From: Lachnoclostridium sp.
GTDB lineage: Bacteria > Bacillota > Clostridia > Lachnospirales > Lachnospiraceae
NCBI GenBank assembly: GCA_023665475.1
Contig: JAMPEB010000004.1
Coordinates: 90,974-154,973 of the forward strand
DNA length: 64,000 bases
Reading direction: 5' to 3'
The notes beneath the pieces were generated by a model. The model searched no databases, was not told the DNA's origin, and saw nothing but the letters and a program-made list of their open reading frames with translations. A program made the translations under genes and the position numbers. This document shows, piece after piece, positions 17,233 to 25,188 of this stretch (the stretch's first letter is position 1; each line of letters starts with the position of its first letter).

Positions 17233-17868
17233 ATGAAAAATATAGAAAGAAAAATAGGCGAGTTCTTTTGTGAACGAATGTTAAAGCCAATCAGAAGCAA
17301 ACAGGATATAATATTATTGTTATTGGAAACCTTGAAATTGGTGAGTGGCACGGAAGAAAGTGTTTCAAATGAAAGCGGTAGGGTTATTATACATGTAGAT
17401 AAGATGAGTAGAATTTTTTACATCACAAAGGAAAAATATTTTTCACTCTGCTTCCCTTTTACATTGGAGAAGAGAGAAAATAATTCTTACAGGATTTATG
17501 ATAATGTGACAGATTTAGAAATAACGGATCAGATGATATCATTGCTTATTAGTATATTGAAAAAGAGCAGGCAATTGGGAGAGTCCCTTGAAAACATGAT
17601 GGATTTGATTATTGAAAGTGCACAGGACTGTGGGTATTTGAATATTGATGATATATGGAAAGTGTTATTCAAGCTTTGGTATATGGAAGATGGTTATATA
17701 CGATACGATTATGATCTTAAACATGAAAATTTGAAACAGCATCCATTATATCATTTGGATGTTAATTATTCATCAGGGGTTACATATAAGTTGGGTCTGA
17801 AGAATTCTCTTCACATGAATGAGTTTAAAGATTTATTGGATGTGACAACAGAGTGCATGTATTTATAA
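17233..17868 (+). CDS. hypothetical partner of the helicase
   Basis: A 211-residue AT-rich protein I do not recognise. No membrane segment or signal is visible. The middle (65-125) is predicted mixed beta then helical. The C-terminus contains a motif-like stretch, HPLYHLDVNYSSGVTYKLG (near 179-197), with two histidines and aspartate. A start ATG lies 13 bases after the helicase stop with AAAGGA upstream, so the two are co-transcribed and probably functional partners. It could be the recognition or effector component of a helicase-based system. Confidence 0.75.
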   Translation: MKNIERKIGEFFCERMLKPIRSKQDIILLLLETLKLVSGTEESVSNESGRVIIHVDKMSRIFYITKEKYFSLCFPFTLEKRENNSYRIYDNVTDLEITDQMISLLISILKKSRQLGESLENMMDLIIESAQDCGYLNIDDIWKVLFKLWYMEDGYIRYDYDLKHENLKQHPLYHLDVNYSSGVTYKLGLKNSLHMNEFKDLLDVTTECMYL

Positions 17869-18268
17869 ATGATTTTTAGATATGGAATTTGGGGCTGTTG
17901 TTTAGAACTGTATTGGGATAGTGGTATATGTTGCTAAAGGGAGAAAAGGACGATTGCCTGTGATTTATATTAGTGGTGTGGGTTATATGCAACTAAACTT
18001 ATAATCAAATTGTTTCACATTACGCATTGAGTAAGAGTTTTTGATACATATAGATGGCAAATACTCTGAAATCAACTACTTAGTTGCTTGTAAGAGTCTT
18101 TGATTTTGGTGTGACACTAGCATGATAGTGTGAGTGATTTTGCATGAAAAGAATAACAAAGACTATAATTCAAAAAAGGTGATATGGGATAAAAGGGCAT
18201 AGGAATATGTCTTTTTTGTTATATAGAAAATAAGTAAAAAATAAAAAGCTTTTTATTGACATGGTAGA
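17869..18268. other. 400-base AT-rich intergenic stretch
   Basis: No convincing gene is seen on either strand. A weak stem (GGGCATA/TATGTCT, 18195-18213) merging into TTTTTT could terminate the helicase unit. Two loosely similar segments occur (AAGAGTTTTTGATA near 18033 and AAGAGTCTTTGATT near 18091). The right repeat begins at 18269. Confidence 0.5.
18191..18216 (+). terminator. weak candidate terminator
   Basis: AAAGGGCATA can pair with TATGTCTTTT across a GGAA loop, with two G-U pairs, and T residues continue after it. It lies downstream of the two-gene helicase unit. Confidence 0.35.
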
Positions 18269-18410
18269 GGAGACGATTTTTTATACCATGAGAGTTTACT
18301 TCCTAGCGGCAAAAGTCACCAAGACCAGGCACACTCTGGCAGGGGCGCTGCTTGCTACTCTCGCGGGGACGATTGCGAGCGTGGCACTGGCGGCGGGGAT
18401 GATGTTCTAA
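18269..18410 (+). pseudogene. spmB 3' fragment
   Basis: Encodes the last 46 or so residues of SpmB (ETIFYTMRVYFLAAKVTKTRHTL... to GMMF) with no start or upstream part. It is a by-product of the duplication. Its TAA overlaps the stop codon of the convergent xre gene by two bases, exactly as at the intact spmB. Confidence 0.85.
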
Positions 18411-18589
18411 TCCGTTTCACTATATCGAATGATATCCCCTGGAGTACATTCTAAGACAAAGCAGATGCGAGCGAGTACATCTGCATCAATTTTTTCTACA
18501 TGCCCATTATACCATTTATCGATCACCTCAAAGCGGGCGTGAATGGCTCTTGCCAACATATTTCTACTAATTCCTTTTTTATCCATGAT
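18269..18589. repeat. right copy of 320-bp direct repeat
   Basis: Same-strand counterpart of 14541-14860. It carries the last 142 bases of spmB, with silent and a few replacement changes, and most of the xre gene. Beyond 18589 the xre gene continues to its start, whereas the left copy is cut there. Confidence 0.9.
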
Positions 18590-18649
18590 GGTTTTAATAT
18601 CAATTAAAATTTTCCCATATTGATTAATCGTATATAATGTATTTTTCAT
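18407..18649 (-). CDS. XRE-family transcriptional regulator
   Basis: An 80-residue Cro/C1-type helix-turn-helix protein. The HTH spans about residues 15-70 (IKTIMDKKGISRNMLARAI ... RFEVIDKWYNGHVEKIDADVLARICFVLECTPGDIIRY), the pattern of small Clostridial XRE regulators. ATG 18649 has AGGTGAT six bases upstream; a GTG at 18658 lies within that site. It is transcribed divergently from the STAND cassette at 18820 across a 170-base region with an inverted repeat over a promoter, so it may regulate that cassette. A truncated, frameshifted second copy lies at 14679. Confidence 0.88.
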   Translation of the reverse strand: MKNTLYTINQYGKILIDIKTIMDKKGISRNMLARAIHARFEVIDKWYNGHVEKIDADVLARICFVLECTPGDIIRYSETD

Positions 18650-18681
18650 TCTAATCACCTCATCTTACATACTATCTGAAA

Positions 18682-18719
18682 AGTAACTTCTTGACGAATC
18701 CCATAAATATAGTTACTAT
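18682..18719 (+). promoter_or_regulatory. promoter with inverted-repeat operator, STAND cassette
   Basis: TTGACG (18691-18696), a 17-base spacer and TACTAT (18714-18719) form a promoter reading toward the STAND gene. The perfect 7-bp inverted repeat AGTAACT (18682-18688) and AGTTACT (18711-18717) brackets it; the right arm overlaps the -10. This geometry fits repression by a dimeric regulator, plausibly the divergent XRE protein. Confidence 0.5.
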
Positions 18720-18819
18720 ATATAAGGTAATTCAAAAACAGGATGATAAAGTCTACTTTGTGAAACAAACAGGCAGCATGAGAAAGAAGAAATGACCATA
18801 GAAGAGAAAGGGGAACAAG

Positions 18820-21378
18820 ATGGATGCTTCAATATTAATAGATATACTGTTCAGGGGAAACATAAAAGATGCAATTTTGACTTTGGCGGGAGAAGCAGTA
18901 CAGAACGGTTTGGACTATATGCATGTAAAGGGGATATTGAATCAAGCTATTAAGAAGTATCTGAGCATACAAAATGCTGATATAAGGAAACAATTGGAAG
19001 CGGTAATTGAAGAATCTAAAGAAGAATTGTTAGAACAAATTCAAAATAAAAATATATATTTACTTACCGAATTAAACAATCAATTGGAAGATAACTTTCA
19101 AAGGTACGAGATTCCTATAGATAGTCGAGAGAATTTAAAGAATAACCTACTGCTTTTTATTTTGGACAGCATTCAAGATATAGATCCTAATTTTGTCCGT
19201 GATTTAAAACTTATGCAGAAGATTATTGAGGAACAACAACAGCGTGCCTTACAGGATGGAGAAATACAAGCTCTTAAAGAGCAAATTCGATTAATACAAT
19301 ATATTTTGCAAAATATTCTGCAGGAAAGACTTTCTCCCATCGAAGTAGCTCCAAGTCAGCCACAAATTGATGATCCTTCTAAGATTGTAGGACATGAAAA
19401 TATATTAAAAAACATACAGGCTATGTATGATGGTGGAAGCAATGTTGTGTTTTTATATGGTCGTCCGGGTATGGGAAAGACAACTTTGGCGAAACGCTAT
19501 GCGAGGATGGTATGCAATGAAAGAGATGTATTTTTTGTGGAATATGAAGAAAGTATTGAACATACAGTTGCGAAGCTGGCAAAAGGTGATTTAAAGGAGG
19601 GTGGAAAGAAAGTTCTAAGCTATTGGGAAAAAGGGGGACAGGAAAGACCTGTTTTGCTTGTCATTGATAATTTTGATGGCAATACTTTGCAGAGAGCAAG
19701 CGGACAAAATACAGAGGAAGAATTGCAGGGGAAATACTATAAGGCATTGGTGAACACGGGCGTTCATGTTCTGTTTACGACACGAACACGAAGAGAACAA
19801 AATGCAGTAGAAGTGACACCAATAGAGGAAGCTTTTCAATTGTTTGAAAAACCTTGTGGTAGCACAATTGTTAAAAAATCTGAAAAGGAAATTATCGAAG
19901 AAATTCTTCAGGTCATACAAAATAATACATTATTGATTATTTTGGTTGCTAACATTTTAAAACGGTTTGACATAGCTAAAAAGGCAAGAGAAATATTGGA
20001 CAGGTTAAAAAATTGCAATATGCAGGAAGAGAGCACAAAAATAGGGGTATATGCTGATATTCAAGACAGGGAGGCCCAAACGATTTATGAGCAGACATAT
20101 GCATTGTTGGATATGAGTGGTATTCGAGAGAATAGTGCTGAAAATATTATATTTGCAAATGCGATTTTATTGCCGTTGGATGGAATGAAAAAGCAGGACT
20201 TCTTGACATTGATAGAGAACGAAAATGACAATGCCATGATGAATTTGATTGGCAACAGTTGGATTTTGACAGATTCCGAGGCGATATATCTTCACCCTAT
20301 GGTAAAAGAAATTGCTTTGCGGAGCGGCTTTGTGTCTGCACAATTCTGTGAGAACTATTGCAAAAATATTAAAAAGAAAATTGCAATCGGAGCTAAGTTT
20401 GACGAGAGGATAAAATATAAAAAATATGCGCAGGAAATCTTTAAGATTTTTAATTCATCCAATCTTTTGAATTTGGATTTACTTAGGCTGTTTTACGATT
20501 TAAGTGATATTTATGATGAACTAGGGGAACGGGGACATTCGCTGGAGATCGCAAAGGTCATTGAAAGCAATATACACCTATATGATGGTAATCCCATAGA
20601 AAAAGTTAGAGTAATGAGTGGGGTTGCATATAGTTTCAATAATTGTTATGACAGCATGGAAACTTTGGATAAGGCTCATAGCCTTTTGGATCAAGCACTA
20701 CAAACATTGGAAACTATAATGGATTTGAAGCAAACGGATAGAAGAGAGTATGCTCAAATGCGGTCAAGAATAATAAGCAATTTTGGTTCTAATTATTTGG
20801 CAAAAAGCAAATGTAATCAGGAAAGAAGGATATTCAATTTAAATCAAGCGTTGGAAGTGCATAGACAGGCTTTGGAGATACGCCAAATGGAATATGAGCG
20901 TTTATTAACTGAGCCTCAAAAAGCAGCAGAGGCAAAAGCAGCTATTGCAATTTCACATACGACAATTGCAACAGATTGTTTTTATTTGCAAAACTATGAG
21001 GAAGCGATTGCACAACACGAAAAGGCGTTAGAAATACGAGATGCGCTAAACAATAGCAAAGGGGTAAGCATTAGCCAGCAGAGGATTACAGGCTGCATCA
21101 TAGAGATGTATAAGCAAAATTTGTTTATTGATGAGAAATATATTGTTCAGGCACTTAGCTATTTTCCAGAGCTGTTCAAGCTGAATTATGAGCATCAGAA
21201 TATGAGTGCGCTAAAAGACAATGTGCGTTATTGGGAAAAGTTGAGAAACATTGTTTTAAATGATCGGAGATTAGAAAGGTATGTAAAGGAGACAAGAAAA
21301 AAGCATGAGGATTTTGTGGGCTGGGTTAATGCTGATGAAAAACTGAAAAAAGTAATTGGAAATGATGTTCTAAAATAA
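18820..21378 (+). CDS. STAND (NB-ARC-type) ATPase with TPR C-terminus
   Basis: An 852-residue protein with the layout of bacterial NLR-like sensors. The N-terminal helical region (1-180, with coiled coil 135-170) is unrecognised and would be the effector or adaptor part. The nucleotide-binding domain has Walker A GRPGMGKTT (214-222), Walker B VLLVIDNFD (278-286), LFTTRTRR (318-325, the NB-ARC TTR motif) and a winged-helix LHPMV (491-495). The C-terminal 520-800 is a TPR-like helical repeat, including FYLQNYEEAIAQHEKALEI. Start ATG has AAAGGGGA upstream. It is first in a same-strand set with an unknown 150-aa gene and two acyltransferases, with gaps of 45, 33 and 89 bases. No nuclease or TIR signature is seen. 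Role in defence or stress sensing is inference from STAND family biology. Confidence 0.85.
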   Translation: MDASILIDILFRGNIKDAILTLAGEAVQNGLDYMHVKGILNQAIKKYLSIQNADIRKQLEAVIEESKEELLEQIQNKNIYLLTELNNQLEDNFQRYEIPIDSRENLKNNLLLFILDSIQDIDPNFVRDLKLMQKIIEEQQQRALQDGEIQALKEQIRLIQYILQNILQERLSPIEVAPSQPQIDDPSKIVGHENILKNIQAMYDGGSNVVFLYGRPGMGKTTLAKRYARMVCNERDVFFVEYEESIEHTVAKLAKGDLKEGGKKVLSYWEKGGQERPVLLVIDNFDGNTLQRASGQNTEEELQGKYYKALVNTGVHVLFTTRTRREQNAVEVTPIEEAFQLFEKPCGSTIVKKSEKEIIEEILQVIQNNTLLIILVANILKRFDIAKKAREILDRLKNCNMQEESTKIGVYADIQDREAQTIYEQTYALLDMSGIRENSAENIIFANAILLPLDGMKKQDFLTLIENENDNAMMNLIGNSWILTDSEAIYLHPMVKEIALRSGFVSAQFCENYCKNIKKKIAIGAKFDERIKYKKYAQEIFKIFNSSNLLNLDLLRLFYDLSDIYDELGERGHSLEIAKVIESNIHLYDGNPIEKVRVMSGVAYSFNNCYDSMETLDKAHSLLDQALQTLETIMDLKQTDRREYAQMRSRIISNFGSNYLAKSKCNQERRIFNLNQALEVHRQALEIRQMEYERLLTEPQKAAEAKAAIAISHTTIATDCFYLQNYEEAIAQHEKALEIRDALNNSKGVSISQQRITGCIIEMYKQNLFIDEKYIVQALSYFPELFKLNYEHQNMSALKDNVRYWEKLRNIVLNDRRLERYVKETRKKHEDFVGWVNADEKLKKVIGNDVLK

Positions 21379-21423
21379 TCTTTTTGCAATGTAAAGAAAG
21401 TAAAAAATAAGGGGGACAATTTT

Positions 21424-21876
21424 ATGAGTTTATCAATGGAATTTTTAGGAAGTGAAATACAGCAAGGTATCGTGTTTAGAGATACATCTAATATTACAGC
21501 AGATTTTATTATTGCATCTATGGAGAGCATTTGTTGTAAAGCAGACATTCCGGCTAAATTTCGTAAGGACACTATTACATCAGGGAAATTATTTAAGAAA
21601 AAAACTTATGAATGTGTCATTATAAATCATCCCAATCCGCCACAGGATTATGCGGCACAAGTTTATGTTCTGGCAGGAAATACAATACTATTTCATTATG
21701 CAGGAAATAGCAAAGCATTTCGTGAAAAAAATGAGTATGAAGCAGTTCAAAAAGGGACAAGCACAACAATGCAGTCTATGAAATATATGTTTAAACAGCC
21801 GAATAAGATGGCTTTAGAGATAGAGCTTGCATGGCATACACAAATAATCGAGGCATTCAATAGTTTGATTGGTTGA
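21424..21876 (+). CDS. unknown 150-aa protein in STAND cassette
   Basis: I do not recognise this protein. It is soluble, with no signal or membrane segment, an N-terminal beta-rich half (KTYECVIINHP, QVYVLAGNTILFHY) and a C-terminal helical half. A strong AAGGGGGA ribosome site precedes ATG 21424. Position between the STAND ATPase and two lipid acyltransferases, with tight spacing, suggests it works with them, perhaps as a ligand-binding, substrate or adaptor protein. Confidence 0.72.
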   Translation: MSLSMEFLGSEIQQGIVFRDTSNITADFIIASMESICCKADIPAKFRKDTITSGKLFKKKTYECVIINHPNPPQDYAAQVYVLAGNTILFHYAGNSKAFREKNEYEAVQKGTSTTMQSMKYMFKQPNKMALEIELAWHTQIIEAFNSLIG

Positions 21877-21909
21877 TGAAAAGATATACAAAAGAGGCAA
21901 AAGGGTAAG

Positions 21910-23013
21910 ATGAAATCCAAGGAAGAAAAAATAGATGCTATTTTGAATAAGTATGGCACGATGGTAACAGGCTTAAGCGATTTGACGGCAGATATCCCGC
22001 CTTCTGCATTGTTTTATTTGCTTGCGGATAAACTCAGTTATTTATTGGATGAATCTCCTGAGGCTGTGGTAACGGAAAAGGGTGTTCAATGCCGCAGACG
22101 GCTGCACTTTTTGATAAAAACATTAGGTCCTCACTTTTTAAAGAATCCACAAGTATTTGAAAATCGGAATTTTCTGCGCAACCCAGATATAAAAGACAAG
22201 ATTGAGCCGGATGATGAAATTTTTTTACCTAAAGAGCCTGTGATGTGGACAGCAAACCATGCCTTTAAAGATGACACGCTGGCAACAATTCTGGCGGCAA
22301 AACGACATGCATACATACTATTTGGAAGCTTACCGCAGTTTTACAATACTTTTGATGGTATTACTGCATATTTAAACGGTGTTATTATGACAAATCGAAA
22401 AGTTGCAGCAAGTAAGAAATCTTCTATTGCTAAAGCAGTTCGGGCAGTTGGTTATGGCGCGGATTTGATGGTATTTCCGGAAGGAGTCTGGAACAAAACA
22501 CCAAATCGGCTGCTTTTAGATTTGTGGCCAGGGATTTATCGCATAGCTTGTGAAACTGGGGCAAAAGTGATACCGGTTGTCCATTATATGAGGGATTGTA
22601 CAGGCAGAGAGAAAAATAATCCTATTCATACAGTGATAGAGGATCCTATTCGGAACGATGATTTGAGTGAGCAGGCAGCACTGCGCTATGTTAGAGATGT
22701 GCTTGCTACATGGTTTTATTTGATGATGGAAGTCTATGGAAAATCAACTCGTGAGAAAGAAGTAGGCGCAGGAATTTCGTCAACAATTGCATGGGAGCAG
22801 GAATTAATGGCACGGGTTAAAACGGCAGACCGATATGACCAAGAAATTGAATTATGTGCAGATTATCGACCAAAAGACATTGTAAGTCCGGAACAGGTCT
22901 GGCAGGTGTTTGCAGAGATAGAAGAAGTGACACCACAGAATGCCGAATATGTGGCATATGCGAGAAGACTTTTGGAGGAACTGAGGCAGCAGGATTTTCA
23001 GAGAAGATTTTAG
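21910..23013 (+). CDS. LPLAT (PlsC-fold) acyltransferase, first of two
   Basis: A 367-residue protein with a lysophospholipid-acyltransferase domain at about 105-260. The catalytic HX4D is His117-Asp122 (NHAFKDD). The glycerol-phosphate-binding FPEG is at 189-192, followed by VWN instead of the usual TR. Typical PlsC is about 240 residues; this has an extra N-terminal region (1-100) and C-terminal helical tail (280-367). No strong membrane helix is visible. It lies 33 bases after the unknown 150-aa gene. It may acylate a lysolipid, glycolipid or other substrate. Its pairing with a second LPLAT and a STAND ATPase is unusual. Confidence 0.85.
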   Translation: MKSKEEKIDAILNKYGTMVTGLSDLTADIPPSALFYLLADKLSYLLDESPEAVVTEKGVQCRRRLHFLIKTLGPHFLKNPQVFENRNFLRNPDIKDKIEPDDEIFLPKEPVMWTANHAFKDDTLATILAAKRHAYILFGSLPQFYNTFDGITAYLNGVIMTNRKVAASKKSSIAKAVRAVGYGADLMVFPEGVWNKTPNRLLLDLWPGIYRIACETGAKVIPVVHYMRDCTGREKNNPIHTVIEDPIRNDDLSEQAALRYVRDVLATWFYLMMEVYGKSTREKEVGAGISSTIAWEQELMARVKTADRYDQEIELCADYRPKDIVSPEQVWQVFAEIEEVTPQNAEYVAYARRLLEELRQQDFQRRF

Positions 23014-23102
23014 ATGACAGTAGAAATCGTAAAGCAAAAGAAACGGAAAATTAATGCAAGGCAAAGCATAACGAAAGAGGATTGTGTTAGCAATAAAAAA
23101 TT

Positions 23103-24041
23103 ATGAAAAAGCAAAAGACAAAAAAGCAAAAGGCAGAGGAAGCATTTACTGCATATCAACATTGGAAAAGGGAACAGGTGCAGCATTGTCAAAAAATAAA
23201 ATATAGTACATTCCGAAAATGCATCCGACCTTTTTTGCGTATTCTGTTGTTTGGACAGCGAAAAATATGTGGTTTTGAGGTAGAAGTACTGAACCGTGCC
23301 TGCATTAAGGGAAAAGAACCTGTTATTTTTGCGGTTACACATATCGGTAAATGGGATTTTGAAATTGTAAATGAGCAGATTACAAAACCTTTTTATGTCA
23401 TAGCTTCTGATTTTCTCAATACATATGGGGCGGTTGGAGGCTATTTTTTCCGTGCAAACGGCGTGGTTTGGGTGAATGAAACTAGTAGGGAAGATAAGGC
23501 AAATACCAAGGAAATGATGAAGCAAATATTGAAGCAAGGCGAAAATATTATGATTTTCCCAGAGGGAACATGGAATCTTTCGGAAAATGAGCCAATCTGT
23601 GATATTGCTTACGGAACAGCAGATGTAGCAATTGAAACAGGGGCTAAAATTATTCCAATTGCGGTGGAGCAATATACAAAGCGTTTTGTCATAAATATGG
23701 GACAGCCGATTTTTCATGTCGAGGTTAATGATAAAAAACATTTAACAGCAATTTTGAGAGATACGCTGGCGACTCTGAAGTGGGAAATCTGGGAGAGGGA
23801 GGGCATTTCAAGTCGTGCAGAACTGCCAGCCGATTATTGGGAAAAATTTATTGATGCAAGGCTCAAGGAATGGCCGGGATATTCTATGAAAGAGCAAATT
23901 GTTAATAGATTTCTTCCAAAAGAAAAGCTGGAATATTGGCAAATACAGAGGGATTTAAAAACGGGATTATTACCAAGATGGTATGAAATGGTTATGCAGG
24001 ATGAAGGGAAAATTCGTATTGAAAACGAAATTGCATTGTAG
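23103..24041 (+). CDS. LPLAT (PlsC-fold) acyltransferase, second of two
   Basis: A 312-residue acyltransferase of the same superfamily. HX4D is His80-Asp85 (THIGKWD), and IFPEGTWN (151-158) shares the unusual W-N after FPEG with its upstream neighbour. The N-terminus is strongly basic (KKQKTKKQK) and a short hydrophobic patch at 40-52 could touch the membrane. It begins 89 bases after the first LPLAT with a poor ribosome site, so it may depend on readthrough translation or a weak site. The two proteins are related in motif but not obviously recent duplicates. Substrate unknown. Confidence 0.85.
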   Translation: MKKQKTKKQKAEEAFTAYQHWKREQVQHCQKIKYSTFRKCIRPFLRILLFGQRKICGFEVEVLNRACIKGKEPVIFAVTHIGKWDFEIVNEQITKPFYVIASDFLNTYGAVGGYFFRANGVVWVNETSREDKANTKEMMKQILKQGENIMIFPEGTWNLSENEPICDIAYGTADVAIETGAKIIPIAVEQYTKRFVINMGQPIFHVEVNDKKHLTAILRDTLATLKWEIWEREGISSRAELPADYWEKFIDARLKEWPGYSMKEQIVNRFLPKEKLEYWQIQRDLKTGLLPRWYEMVMQDEGKIRIENEIAL

Positions 24042-24135
24042 CATTTTTAGATTATGATAAAATGAAAGCAGGCAAATGTTGCTAAAAATGTCTGTGCGAT
24101 GTCTGCAATATATCCTGTGGAAAAGAGAATATTCA

Positions 24136-25083
24136 TTAAATATACCCCCTACTACGCAAAAGGAACAAATAAGCCGTCAAAGTAACAGAGCTTAAGAAAG
24201 TGGTAGCCACCACTACACTGGAAGTTAAAGTGCCCTCATGTCCCATGTTTTTTGCCATGATATAACAGCTCACGGTAGTGGGGGAACCTAACATAATCAA
24301 AATCGCCACTAATTTTTCCGCGGTAAAGCCCATATGAACCGCCAGAGGAAGAAATATGGCAGGCAGCATGACGAGTTTTAAAACTGTGGCGGCAATCGTA
24401 GGTTTTATCTGCTTTAATGCCTTTCTGCCTTCAAATCCGGCCCCCAGACCAAGGAGCGCTAAGGGGGTGGCAAGGCTTGAGATGCTACCCACCGTCTTTT
24501 GGATAATCACGGGGAAAGTGATGTGGCAGGCGGAAACTGCCATGCCGAGGGCAATGCCCAGAATAATCGGATTCTTCAAAATATTTAGGATGGACTTTTT
24601 TAAAGCATCCTTGTTAAAGCCTGTTGCATTCGGTCCGGTAAAGGACAGAACAAGCACGGCGGCTACATTGTACAAAGGCACGGTGCCGATAATCATTAAG
24701 GGCGCCATGCCGGAAGTGCCGTAAATATTTTGGATAAACGCAATGCCCAGCACGGCGGCGCTGCTTCGGTAAGAGGCTTGAATAAACTCGCCCAGGTGTG
24801 CTTTGTCACGATAGACAAGCCCCGCTGTTACCCAGATAAGGACAATGGTGGTGAGAGTTACCAGAAAACAATAAAGTACATATCGGGTGTCCCATACGCT
24901 GTAAAAGTCCGATTCGGCAATGTCTCGAAAGAGCAGTACCGGAAGAGTTACTTTATAATTAAAGGCATTAAGCGTTTTGACAAAGGACTCATCCATCATA
25001 TGTATTTCTTTTAAGATATAACCGATAACCATTACCAGAAAAACCGGAATGGTGGCGTTTAAACTGAAAAGCAGTTGTTCCAT
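24136..25083 (-). CDS. AEC family transporter
   Basis: A 315-residue integral membrane protein of the auxin efflux carrier (AEC) family, about ten hydrophobic segments in two halves. N-terminal LLFSLNATIPVFLVMVIGY and C-terminal GSPTTVSCYIMAKNMGHE are typical (the latter is the MGG/A-type permease signature). Bacterial members export or import malate, malonate or other small organic acids; substrate here is unknown. It is convergent with the LPLAT genes and marks the right edge of the accessory region. ATG 25083 has AGG-type spacing upstream. Confidence 0.88.
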   Translation of the reverse strand: MEQLLFSLNATIPVFLVMVIGYILKEIHMMDESFVKTLNAFNYKVTLPVLLFRDIAESDFYSVWDTRYVLYCFLVTLTTIVLIWVTAGLVYRDKAHLGEFIQASYRSSAAVLGIAFIQNIYGTSGMAPLMIIGTVPLYNVAAVLVLSFTGPNATGFNKDALKKSILNILKNPIILGIALGMAVSACHITFPVIIQKTVGSISSLATPLALLGLGAGFEGRKALKQIKPTIAATVLKLVMLPAIFLPLAVHMGFTAEKLVAILIMLGSPTTVSCYIMAKNMGHEGTLTSSVVVATTFLSSVTLTAYLFLLRSRGYI

Positions 25084-25188
25084 TGTAATACCTGTGCCTT
25101 TCTGTAACCTACGAACCTGTGTGTGTTTCTATGCATTACGCAGACACAAATCGAAGTGTAAAAATACCATGCTTTTAGGCATTTCCTG

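Noticed and set aside
14541-18589. Insertion sequence or integrase-driven attachment sites
   Set aside because: No transposase, integrase, terminal inverted repeats or short identical att core were found; the repeats are long and diverged, which fits homologous recombination better.
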